DNA from: Symbiobacteriaceae bacterium | Lineage (GTDB): Bacteria; Bacillota; JAAYKD01; WRDA01 | Direction: 5' to 3' | Length of the DNA: 6,961 bases | NCBI GenBank assembly: GCA_009779515.1 | Contig: WREE01000107.1 | Coordinates: forward strand, 1-6,961 | Shown: positions 1-6,461 of the stretch, in pieces | Position numbering within the stretch: the stretch's first letter is position 1 | Layout of the letters: every line of letters starts with the position of its first letter | Notes under the pieces: generated by a model | Databases searched by the model: none | Told to the model about the DNA's origin: nothing | What the model saw: only the letters and a program-made list of their open reading frames with translations | Made by a program: the position numbers and the translations under genes

Positions 1-41
1 AGCCGACTTTGCTGCAAATGCTTTTCAAAGAGCTCCAACAC
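1..41 (-). CDS. possible start of a further operon gene, cut off by the window edge
   Basis: Ten bases after the TolC-like stop codon, a GTG followed directly by TTG opens a frame reading (M)LELFEKHLQQSR, with no stop before the edge. An AGGTGA motif ends at the TolC-like stop codon and lies 10 bases before the GTG, and a weaker GATAGG lies 4 bases before it, so a ribosome binding site is plausible but not ideal. The charged, leucine-rich start looks like an N-terminal helix. With only 13 codons visible I cannot name a family. Position and strand would make it a fourth gene of the efflux operon. It could equally be a chance open stretch. Confidence 0.3.
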   Translation of the reverse strand, partial: MLELFEKHLQQSR

Positions 42-51
42 AGTGCCTATC

Positions 52-1398
52 TCACCTGCCAATATCCATACCCCGGCAGATGAGAAGATAGCGTTGCCAG
101 GCTAACCCTAAGTCATCTGAAGCCTGAGCTACCACCGCTGCCTGCTGGGCATAGGCGTTACGTTGTTGCAGAAGATCGTTTTCGGATAGGTAACCCAAAG
201 AGTAGCTTAGCTCACTCCGCTGCCAAGTGGCATAAGCGCTTTCCAGCTTGCTTTGCTCCAGGTGATAACCAGCCACGTTATGTTGCATTTTGTCAATGAG
301 AGTAGCCAAGCGACTGCGTAGCTGAGCTTCCGACATGGTGGTATCCAGCTTAGCACCCTCCAGTTGTTGTTCGGCGCGCCAGGCACGATCGCCAAATTCT
401 CCGTACATCCAGACCACATCATCATATTGATCTTGCAACCCAGCTTGGGAATACCCTTTACCTTTAAGAAGATACGACCCTTGATAGACTGTTGCCCACA
501 CTTGGGGAAAGTCTAAATCTTTGACAACCTGTAAATCTGGCAGAGGAATAGGGGCCAGTTCCAGACTGGCCTCCGCACTTCGTCCCAGCAGGAGGTTTAA
601 CTCGATGAGCAGGTTGCCCTGCTCCAGCTGAGCCAGTCGGATCCCTTGCTCCATAGCTTGTATACCATTTTGCAAACTCTGTTTATTATAAGCTGCAGTT
701 AAACCTAACTCTTCCAACAAGGTCACTACCTGCATTTGCCGCTGCAAGAGTACTAACTCCTCTTGCAAACGCCCAATCTGCCGCGTAGCATATAAATAGC
801 CATGGTGCAGGCTGTAGGCGCCATATATAATTTGTAAAGATGCTTCATCTAACTGAGCTACGGTTGCCGAAAGATTTCCCCCGGCAACATACCCCTTATC
901 GGCAGTAGCAAGAGATTGCGCCTGGGAAGTCAGCTGACTGATCGTGCTGGTTAATTGCCCTTCCACAGCAGATTTAAGGACCATGTCAGTGAGAGTAGGA
1001 GCTGCTCCGGCAGCGGCGGCAGCAGCAAAAGCTGCATCCAACCCCGAAGTCATCTGGCTGATACCACCCATAGCCACCCCCAAGTTATAAAGAGCGTGAC
1101 GCGCCGCATCCTGTTGCTGCCCCAATTGGTTGCGGTTATACTGCACCACTTCCCTATTGGCAGCAGTGTTCATTAAAACTGGACTGGCTTGTCGCATAAC
1201 GGCTTCGATTTGGGTAAACTCCAAGGTCAGATGCTCCGGCAACTCTATCTTTTTAACGATATCGGGAAAACGGTAAGGCTCCTCTTCCCACTCCCGAGGC
1301 GCTTCCTCGGCAAACACGGATAGTAAGCCACCGGAGAGAAGCAGACTGAGGGAGAGGATGATTAACCCTCCCTGAGATACTTTAAATAAACGCCTCAA
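52..1398 (-). CDS. TolC/OEP-family efflux protein (outer component of RND system), 448 aa
   Basis: Predicted exported duct component of the tripartite efflux machine. A TTG start is well supported by AAAGGAGG 6 bases upstream; the frame overlaps the end of the pump gene by 17 bases, so translation is probably coupled. Residues 1-30 are a signal peptide (MRRLFK, hydrophobic core, VFA cleavage before EEAPRE). The rest is almost entirely Gln/Leu/Ala-rich helix in two halves, as in the OEP family. The family-typical LNLLLGR lies at residues 268-273 region, closing the first half, and LGYLSENDLL near 401-410 fits the conserved segment late in the second half. Length is normal for TolC. Oddities: the places where each half should contain two beta strands (about 103-150 and 312-365) show no alternating aromatic strand pattern, and residues 121-134 are an Ala/Gly tract. 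Family assignment is good; presence of a true outer-membrane barrel is doubtful. Confidence 0.88.
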   Translation of the reverse strand: MRRLFKVSQGGLIILSLSLLLSGGLLSVFAEEAPREWEEEPYRFPDIVKKIELPEHLTLEFTQIEAVMRQASPVLMNTAANREVVQYNRNQLGQQQDAARHALYNLGVAMGGISQMTSGLDAAFAAAAAAGAAPTLTDMVLKSAVEGQLTSTISQLTSQAQSLATADKGYVAGGNLSATVAQLDEASLQIIYGAYSLHHGYLYATRQIGRLQEELVLLQRQMQVVTLLEELGLTAAYNKQSLQNGIQAMEQGIRLAQLEQGNLLIELNLLLGRSAEASLELAPIPLPDLQVVKDLDFPQVWATVYQGSYLLKGKGYSQAGLQDQYDDVVWMYGEFGDRAWRAEQQLEGAKLDTTMSEAQLRSRLATLIDKMQHNVAGYHLEQSKLESAYATWQRSELSYSLGYLSENDLLQQRNAYAQQAAVVAQASDDLGLAWQRYLLICRGMDIGR

Positions 1399-4300
1399 CT
1401 TTATCCTCCTTTGTTGTATGTACCCTTTTTTGTCTTACCCCTTCACGAAAATCGTAAATCATTTCGTAGAGGGTAGGGATGAGTATCAAAGTAATCAGGG
1501 TGGCAAATGAAAGACCGTAGGCAATTATAGCTCCCATGGGAGCTTGGAGTTCGGAACCTTCGCCGGTAGCCAGCAGCAGGGGTAACAAACCTACAACCGT
1601 AGTAATAGTGGTCATGAGAATAGGGCGCAAACGCACCGGACCTGCCTCCAAAATGGCCTCACGAGTGCTTTTACCTTCCTGACGCAAGATATGGATAAAG
1701 TCCACCAGGACAATGCCGTTATTCACCACTACCCCCATGAGTAGAATTAAACCGATAATGGCTAGCAAGTTAATCGACTGTGCTGTAACAAAGAGACCAA
1801 ACAAACCTGCAGTCATAGAGACAGGAATAGAGAAGATAATAATAAAAGGATAGATGAGAGATTCAAACTGGGAAGCCACCACCATATAGACCATAATAAA
1901 GCCAAGCGCCAAAGCTATGCCTAAATCGGTGAAGGAATCCATCATCGTGGTATAGGTCGAGCCTAGCTCCCAGGAATAACTGTCTTCCATAACATAATTC
2001 GCCAACAGGGAGCTAACTTCCTGGCTAACGGTGTTTAAATCGCTGCCTATTATTTCCGCCGAGATGGTGACATAGCGTCGCGAGTTAATTTTAGTAATAT
2101 CCCCCCGGTCTTGCCCCATTTCGATGGTAGCAATTTCGTGCAGAGCTACCCGCCCTCCGGTAGCAGTACTTAAAACAATATTTTGTAAGTCCTCCAAATA
2201 GAGCAGATCCTCTGGATTATAGCGGATAACTACGTCAATATCGTTACCATCTTCTTTATACTTTGTGACGGTAAAGCCGGTAACTGCCATCTGCACGGTA
2301 GCAGCTACCGAAGCTGGTTGTAAGCCATAATAAGCCGCTTTGACCCGGTCGACCCGGATGTTAGCCTGCATAGCACCCTCTTTGAGGGAGCTTTGAGGAT
2401 TAGCCACTGCTGGAAGCACACTGATAATATCGATAATCCGCTCCGCGTGACTGCGGAGCAGTTCCATATCCTCTCCGTAAAGGTTGAGGCTGAGGGAACT
2501 CCCCATACCTAGCCAAGCTGCTCCGCCACCCACAACCCCTCCCTGGCTGGAGATGGTAAGCTCCACATCGGGAAAGAGACTTATCCTTTGCTTTAGCTCT
2601 TCGGTTATCTGATGTATAGGTGCTCGCGACTGCTTGGGATGGAGGTTAGCCAGGATCGATGCTCGATGGGAAGCCGAGCCTGCCGCAGCGTTCATGGCGC
2701 CTCCACCCCCCACGGTCAAGAGGGCATCCGCCACTGCCGGATGACTACGCACCCTCTGCAGAATCTCCTCAGCAACACTACCAGTCTCCGTCAGGAGGCT
2801 GCCGCGAGGCAGAGTAATATCAATAGTCACCATGCTCATATCCATATTCGGGATCATATTCATCCCCATGGTGCCTAAAAGTAAACCGGTCACCGTGACG
2901 AAACCAAGAGTAATGGTGATAACTATTCTTTTATGATTAAGAGCCCAGAGTAATAAATGGTGGTAGCCATTATGCAGTCGGAGGAGCTGAGCGTTCCAAG
3001 ATTGCCAAGCAGAGCCTCGAGTACTAGCGGTAACGGAGTACTCCACCCGCAGCAGCTGGGAACAAGCCATGGGAACAAACGTCAGGGAAACCAGTAAGGA
3101 AACCCCCAAAGCCATGGTAATGACAAAACCCAGTTGTTGCAGCATTTCGCCGGCAATACCAGTGGTAAACAGAATAGGCACAAAGACAACCACGGTGGTA
3201 AGGGTGGAACCCATAATGGAAATAATTATTTCTTTAGAGCCGTCGAGAGCAGCGGTGACTTTATCTTTCCCCATCTCCATATGACGCATGATATTTTCCA
3301 GAACCACAATGGAGTTATCCACCAGCATGCCCACGGAGATAACCAAGGACATCAAAGTTACCATGTTAATAGTAAAGCCGAAGAAGAACATTAAAGCTAA
3401 GGTAGCTAAAATCGAGCTGGGAATAGAAACAGCGATAATCAGGGAGCTGCGCCACTCCCCTAAGAAGATAAAAAGAATGATAACTGCCAGCAGAGTCGCC
3501 TGCAGCGCCGCATTCCAGACATTGTTGATCGAGGTTTTGATAAAACGTGCACTGTCGTTAGCCACGGTGAACTGCAACTCAGGAAAGTCACGGCGCAGTA
3601 AAACCAACTCCGCATTGACCCGGTCCGACACTTCCACCGTGTTAGCGGTAGATTGTTTTTGCACGGTCAAGGTCATCCCAGGAATACCATTGATAATAGT
3701 ATAACTGCTTTGCTCCTTATATCCGGACACCACTTCGGCAATATCTTTAATAGTTAGCACCATACCTCGGGCGTTGGGAATGAGTAGATCCTCTATCTCT
3801 TTAATAGAGGCAAATTCACCCTGGGTACGCACTTGCAACTGCATATCCCCTTGAATTAAGTCTCCCCCGGGAACGTTACGGTTTTCGGCAGCAATCAGCT
3901 GCGCTACCTGGGTGGCACTCACCCCGTAACTATTCATCCGGTCTGGCTTTAAGTTAATAGCGATTTCTCTCTCCTTGCCTCCTCTGTCACTGACCGAGGC
4001 AACACCATCCAGCTTTTCCAAACGGTTGCTGATATTATTATCAATTAGCGTTTTTAAATCTACTAAATCCATATTTCCGGTAATACCAATGGTCAAGTTA
4101 TCTAGCATGTTAGGGTTTACCGCTAAGACCATAGGTTCGACACCACTGGGCAAGAACTGACGAACCAAGTCCACCCTTTCCCGTATCAGCAGGGCGGCAG
4201 AGTCCATATTAACCCCGTCTTCAAAGACCAGCATTAATAAAGCGTTACCGTTACTGGCGGTGGTAGTCATTTCGCTTAAGCCGCTGACAGTTCCCAGAGC

Positions 4301-4501
4301 ACTCTCCAACAATTTGATAACCATACTCTCGACTTCATCAGGTCCGGCACCGGAAAATTCTGCTCTCACCACGGCAATATTTACATTAACCTCCGGAAGC
4401 AAGGCCTGCTTAAGATCAACCAGAGCCATAAACCCCATAATAACAGTTATGAGAAAAAGCATGACCACGGTAACCGGGCGCCGGATGGCAAATTCTGACA
4501 T
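1382..4501 (-). CDS. RND-family efflux pump, HAE1/AcrB type, 1039 aa
   Basis: Proton-driven inner-membrane transporter that would form a trimer and export drugs, detergents or amphipathic metabolites. ATG start with AGGAGG 7 bases upstream. Full-length for the family. The topology is the RND duplication: TM1 (about 11-29), a large external loop (about 30-330), TM2-TM6 (about 333-480), TM7 (about 525-545), a second loop (about 546-855), TM8-TM12 (about 857-1011). Family signatures visible: FAIRRPV at the N-terminus, LPEV near 35-38, FSGAGPDEVE at 49-58, GMLVDNSIVVLEN at 391-403 in TM4, and GVVVNNGIVLVDF at 923-935 in TM10. TM4 keeps one acidic residue (D395) where AcrB has two (D407, D408). 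TM10 has N927 where AcrB has K940. These changes also occur in HAE1 relatives such as the SwrC/YerP group of Bacillus, but that comparison is from memory. The second external loop holds Gly-rich stretches (597-601, 654-661). Preceded by its adaptor and overlapping the TolC-like gene. Substrate unknown. Confidence 0.95.
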   Translation of the reverse strand: MSEFAIRRPVTVVMLFLITVIMGFMALVDLKQALLPEVNVNIAVVRAEFSGAGPDEVESMVIKLLESALGTVSGLSEMTTTASNGNALLMLVFEDGVNMDSAALLIRERVDLVRQFLPSGVEPMVLAVNPNMLDNLTIGITGNMDLVDLKTLIDNNISNRLEKLDGVASVSDRGGKEREIAINLKPDRMNSYGVSATQVAQLIAAENRNVPGGDLIQGDMQLQVRTQGEFASIKEIEDLLIPNARGMVLTIKDIAEVVSGYKEQSSYTIINGIPGMTLTVQKQSTANTVEVSDRVNAELVLLRRDFPELQFTVANDSARFIKTSINNVWNAALQATLLAVIILFIFLGEWRSSLIIAVSIPSSILATLALMFFFGFTINMVTLMSLVISVGMLVDNSIVVLENIMRHMEMGKDKVTAALDGSKEIIISIMGSTLTTVVVFVPILFTTGIAGEMLQQLGFVITMALGVSLLVSLTFVPMACSQLLRVEYSVTASTRGSAWQSWNAQLLRLHNGYHHLLLWALNHKRIVITITLGFVTVTGLLLGTMGMNMIPNMDMSMVTIDITLPRGSLLTETGSVAEEILQRVRSHPAVADALLTVGGGGAMNAAAGSASHRASILANLHPKQSRAPIHQITEELKQRISLFPDVELTISSQGGVVGGGAAWLGMGSSLSLNLYGEDMELLRSHAERIIDIISVLPAVANPQSSLKEGAMQANIRVDRVKAAYYGLQPASVAATVQMAVTGFTVTKYKEDGNDIDVVIRYNPEDLLYLEDLQNIVLSTATGGRVALHEIATIEMGQDRGDITKINSRRYVTISAEIIGSDLNTVSQEVSSLLANYVMEDSYSWELGSTYTTMMDSFTDLGIALALGFIMVYMVVASQFESLIYPFIIIFSIPVSMTAGLFGLFVTAQSINLLAIIGLILLMGVVVNNGIVLVDFIHILRQEGKSTREAILEAGPVRLRPILMTTITTVVGLLPLLLATGEGSELQAPMGAIIAYGLSFATLITLILIPTLYEMIYDFREGVRQKRVHTTKEDKVEAFI
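1405..1412 (-). promoter_or_regulatory. strong Shine-Dalgarno for the TolC-like gene
   Basis: AAAGGAGG followed by six bases and then TTG. It lies inside the 3' end of the pump gene and decides the rare TTG start of the TolC-like protein, since no ATG in that frame is as well placed. Confidence 0.85.
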
Positions 4502-4508
4502 AACAGCG

Positions 4509-4514
4509 CCTCCT
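4509..4514 (-). promoter_or_regulatory. Shine-Dalgarno for the pump gene
   Basis: AGGAGG with a seven-base spacer to the pump ATG. Its first two bases are the last two of the adaptor's TAG stop codon, so ribosomes terminating on the adaptor are positioned to reinitiate on the pump. Confidence 0.85.
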
Positions 4515-5970
4515 AGGACAGGGTATTAACCATGGTGACAGCAGCACCGTGGCTCAACCCTTTGTTACCTTTAACTACCACAGCTTCCGCACTTTGGATA
4601 CCACTTAAAATTGACACCATATTACCAACTTCAATACCCAAGCGCACCTCCCGGCGGTAGGCGACATCATTTTCCACCACATAGATGTAATGAGAGTTGC
4701 TATCGGCTAAGATCGCTCCCCGAGGAAGGACTAAAACTCCTTCTTCCCGTAGAGCGACTAAGTTAACTTCGGCATACATCCCCGGTTTTATCGCTCCTTC
4801 GGCATTCGGTAGTGCCAAGCGCACCTCAAAGACGGCGGCGCCTGGTGCCGCGGCAATGCCAATGACTTCGATTTTACCCCAGTAGTCTTCTTCCCGAACA
4901 GCGGCAATACGCACTTTCATTTCCATTCCCACCTGAACTTTGTTCAAGTGACTTTCGGAAATGTTAATACTAGCATATACCGTTTCAATATCCATGAGGG
5001 TAAAGGCCATAGTAGAGGTTCCGATCATGGCACCTACTTCGACTTGGCGAGAAGTAATAGTGCCGCTGATGGGAGCACGCACCACCGCTTCTGCCAAGGC
5101 GGTCTCAGCAGTAATCAGTTGGGTGAGCAGAGCATCCCGTTGGGCGGTTGCCTGGTTGAGGGTGTCCTCGGCTCGTTGCTTGGCTTCCAAAGGAACTTGG
5201 TTAGACACCAAAGCCAAGCTGCTTTCTGCTAAACGCTGGCTACTCTCTGCTTGCTCTAGCATAGTTTTAGCCAATTCATGATTCAGCAAAGCCTGGCTTT
5301 GCCCCAACTCCGCCTGTTGCAAACGGAGGTGCATCTGCTCTAAAGCCAATTCCAGCTGTTCCAACTGACGCCGAGTGACCTCCCCAACTGCCAGCAGCTT
5401 TTGGCTGTTTTGCAGGTCGCGTTCTAAATCTTTATAGGTAAGCTGTGCTTGCTCTAAGGCTTGGTTAGCGTTACTAACCCCCAGCTCACTTTGCAGACAG
5501 GCAATACGGGCTTGCTCTACGCCACTGCTCGCTTGTAAAACTGCTCCGGAGGCTTGGTTTATCTGGCTTTGCAACTGACTTCCGGTAGCCAGAGCGACTC
5601 CCGTCTCAGCGCTGCGAACCGCTGCCTCTGCCGTGTGGATTTGTGCTTGCAGTGTGCGAATATTGTTATCAATATCGGTGGTGTCTAAAGCAAAAAGAGG
5701 GTCGCCCACTGTCACTTTATCTGCTATATCGTGATAAACAGCGGCAACTTTCCCTCCTATTTTACTGGTAACATACACTTGGGTAGCCGGTCTTATCTGA
5801 CAAGGATAGCGCAAAACACTCTCCATGTCCTGGCGTATAGGTGCCACCACTTCCACCATAATTTTGGGAGGTGTGACCTCTCTGGCGGTTTCCTGAGCTG
5901 AGCACCCTACAACCAAAAGCAGACAACCTAAAAGCGCTCCTATATTTTTTTTGGGCAGAATTGAAAACAC
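4513..5970 (-). CDS. RND efflux periplasmic adaptor (membrane-fusion) lipoprotein, about 485 aa
   Basis: Links the pump to the outer component. I place the start at GTG 5970 (GGA six bases upstream). Longer frames from ATG 6003 or TTG 6030 are open, but they overlap a good sigma-A promoter whose transcript would begin near 5995. Numbered from that GTG, residues 1-22 are a lipoprotein signal peptide (KK at 7-8, lipobox LVVGC, lipidated Cys23). A split lipoyl domain follows: first half about 69-96 (IGGKVAAVYHDIADKVTVGD) and second half about 296-320 (VRAPISGTITSRQVEVGAMI). Between them is a very long Gln/Ala/Leu coiled-coil hairpin, about 97-295, with the tip motif LLAVGEVTRRQLEQ around 192-205. 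Beta-barrel about 326-405 (PGMYAEV), then membrane-proximal domain (VLVLPRGAIL to the end). First gene of the operon, 11 bases before the pump. The hairpin is much longer than in AcrA. Family is certain; exact start is not. Confidence 0.9.
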   Translation of the reverse strand: MFSILPKKNIGALLGCLLLVVGCSAQETAREVTPPKIMVEVVAPIRQDMESVLRYPCQIRPATQVYVTSKIGGKVAAVYHDIADKVTVGDPLFALDTTDIDNNIRTLQAQIHTAEAAVRSAETGVALATGSQLQSQINQASGAVLQASSGVEQARIACLQSELGVSNANQALEQAQLTYKDLERDLQNSQKLLAVGEVTRRQLEQLELALEQMHLRLQQAELGQSQALLNHELAKTMLEQAESSQRLAESSLALVSNQVPLEAKQRAEDTLNQATAQRDALLTQLITAETALAEAVVRAPISGTITSRQVEVGAMIGTSTMAFTLMDIETVYASINISESHLNKVQVGMEMKVRIAAVREEDYWGKIEVIGIAAAPGAAVFEVRLALPNAEGAIKPGMYAEVNLVALREEGVLVLPRGAILADSNSHYIYVVENDVAYRREVRLGIEVGNMVSILSGIQSAEAVVVKGNKGLSHGAAVTMVNTLS

Positions 5971-6001
5971 AACCTTTCCATAAAAGATTCTGTGCCGGTA
6001 C

Positions 6002-6030
6002 ATGATAGACGCAAAATATCTTTCCGTCAA
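6002..6030 (-). promoter_or_regulatory. sigma-A type promoter of the efflux operon
   Basis: Reading leftward: TTGACG (6030-6025), a 17-base spacer, TATCAT (6007-6002). That is 10 of 12 consensus bases at optimal spacing. An A/T-rich stretch lies just upstream of the -35. Transcription would start near 5995, giving a leader of about 25 bases before GTG 5970. No obvious regulator-binding repeat overlaps it. Predicted from sequence only. Confidence 0.7.
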
Positions 6031-6058
6031 GATAACGAAAAAAAGCTTAACGCCCCCC

Positions 6059-6087
6059 TTGACAGCTCTTTTTTAAGCTGCTATACT
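6059..6087 (+). promoter_or_regulatory. strong sigma-A type promoter for the tRNA-Ala transcript
   Basis: TTGACA (6059-6064), a 17-base spacer, TATACT (6082-6087): 11 of 12 consensus bases. Transcription would begin near 6094, about 100 bases before the tRNA. It is back to back with the efflux promoter, the two -35 boxes being separated by 28 bases. An inverted repeat AGCTTAA (6044-6050) / TTAAGCT (6073-6079) straddles the gap, with its right arm in this promoter's spacer; it may be chance. Confidence 0.75.
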
Positions 6088-6093
6088 CTGCAA

Positions 6094-6195
6094 AGAGTTG
6101 GCACAAAGGCAAGTTCCAGGCAGTAGCTTACTCCTGGTTGGTTCACAAATGAAACCCAACTTCCCTTTTGTCAAAACTGAATATTCTATGAACAC
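6094..6195 (+). other. structured 5' leader of the tRNA transcript
   Basis: About 100 bases between the predicted start site and the tRNA, with no convincing reading frame on the plus strand. It contains nested complementary segments: AGTTGG (6096-6101) with CCAACT (6156-6161), enclosing CCAGG (6116-6120) with CCTGG (6133-6137) and GGTTCA (6140-6145) with TGAAACC (6150-6156, one bulged A). The last pairing competes by one base with the outer one. I see no T-box or known riboswitch core. Probably precursor RNA removed by RNase P. Confidence 0.3.
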
Positions 6196-6271
<76 letters not shown>

Positions 6272-6282
6272 ACCACTAAACG

Positions 6283-6342
6283 TAGTCGAACCCTTCACCG
6301 ACGATCTTAAATTCGTCAGTGAAGGGTTCGGCTATGTTATTT
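6283..6342 (+). terminator. long hairpin after the tRNA, probable terminator
   Basis: The arms 6283-6304 and 6313-6334 pair over 22 positions with one T-G wobble (6286/6331) and one C-A mismatch (6299/6318), around an 8-base A/T-rich loop. It starts 12 bases after the tRNA CCA end, as expected for a transcript terminator. The tail TGTTATTT is only moderately T-rich, and on the other strand there is almost none, so termination to the right is likelier than to the left and may be incomplete. It could also be a dispersed hairpin repeat. Confidence 0.6.
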
Positions 6343-6393
6343 GCTCAAAAGTAAATTCGCCTGGCAATAGAATTTTTATCGCCTAACGCGATA

Positions 6394-6422
6394 TGGAATG
6401 TTAGCGTGCTTGCGGTTATAAT
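6394..6422 (+). promoter_or_regulatory. promoter of the XRE-TPR gene
   Basis: A perfect TATAAT -10 box (6417-6422) with a poor -35 candidate TGGAAT (6394-6399) at 17 bases. A weak -35 is common in regulated promoters. Transcription would begin near 6429 and the leader to the ATG would be about 33 bases. Confidence 0.6.
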
Positions 6423-6439
6423 ACTCTCAAGCGCGCTAA
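6401..6439 (+). repeat. inverted repeat bracketing the -10 box, candidate operator
   Basis: TTAGCGTGCTTG (6401-6412) and CAAGCGCGCTAA (6428-6439) are reverse complements at 11 of 12 positions. The 15 bases between them hold the TATAAT. The left arm lies upstream of the predicted transcript start, so this would act as DNA rather than RNA structure. A dimeric repressor bound here would block RNA polymerase; the adjacent XRE protein is the natural candidate (autoregulation), by inference. Confidence 0.5.
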
Positions 6440-6448
6440 TACTTTTTT

Positions 6449-6454
6449 GGAGGA
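6449..6454 (+). promoter_or_regulatory. Shine-Dalgarno for the XRE-TPR gene
   Basis: GGAGGA followed by a seven-base spacer to ATG 6462, which fixes the start. Confidence 0.85.
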
Positions 6455-6461
6455 ACCCAAT

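Noticed and set aside
3288..3704. Plus-strand frame of 138 codons within the pump gene
   Set aside because: It is opposite conserved RND transmembrane sequence, and its composition is that of an antisense shadow. The other plus-strand frames across 955-5281 are rejected for the same reason.
6168..6187. TTGTCA and TATTCT just before the tRNA, as a second promoter
   Set aside because: The two hexamers are only 8 bases apart, far from the 16-18 required.
6094..6195. T-box or other known riboswitch in the tRNA leader
   Set aside because: No T-box core sequence and no terminator/antiterminator pair are visible, and the downstream gene is a tRNA rather than a synthetase or transporter.
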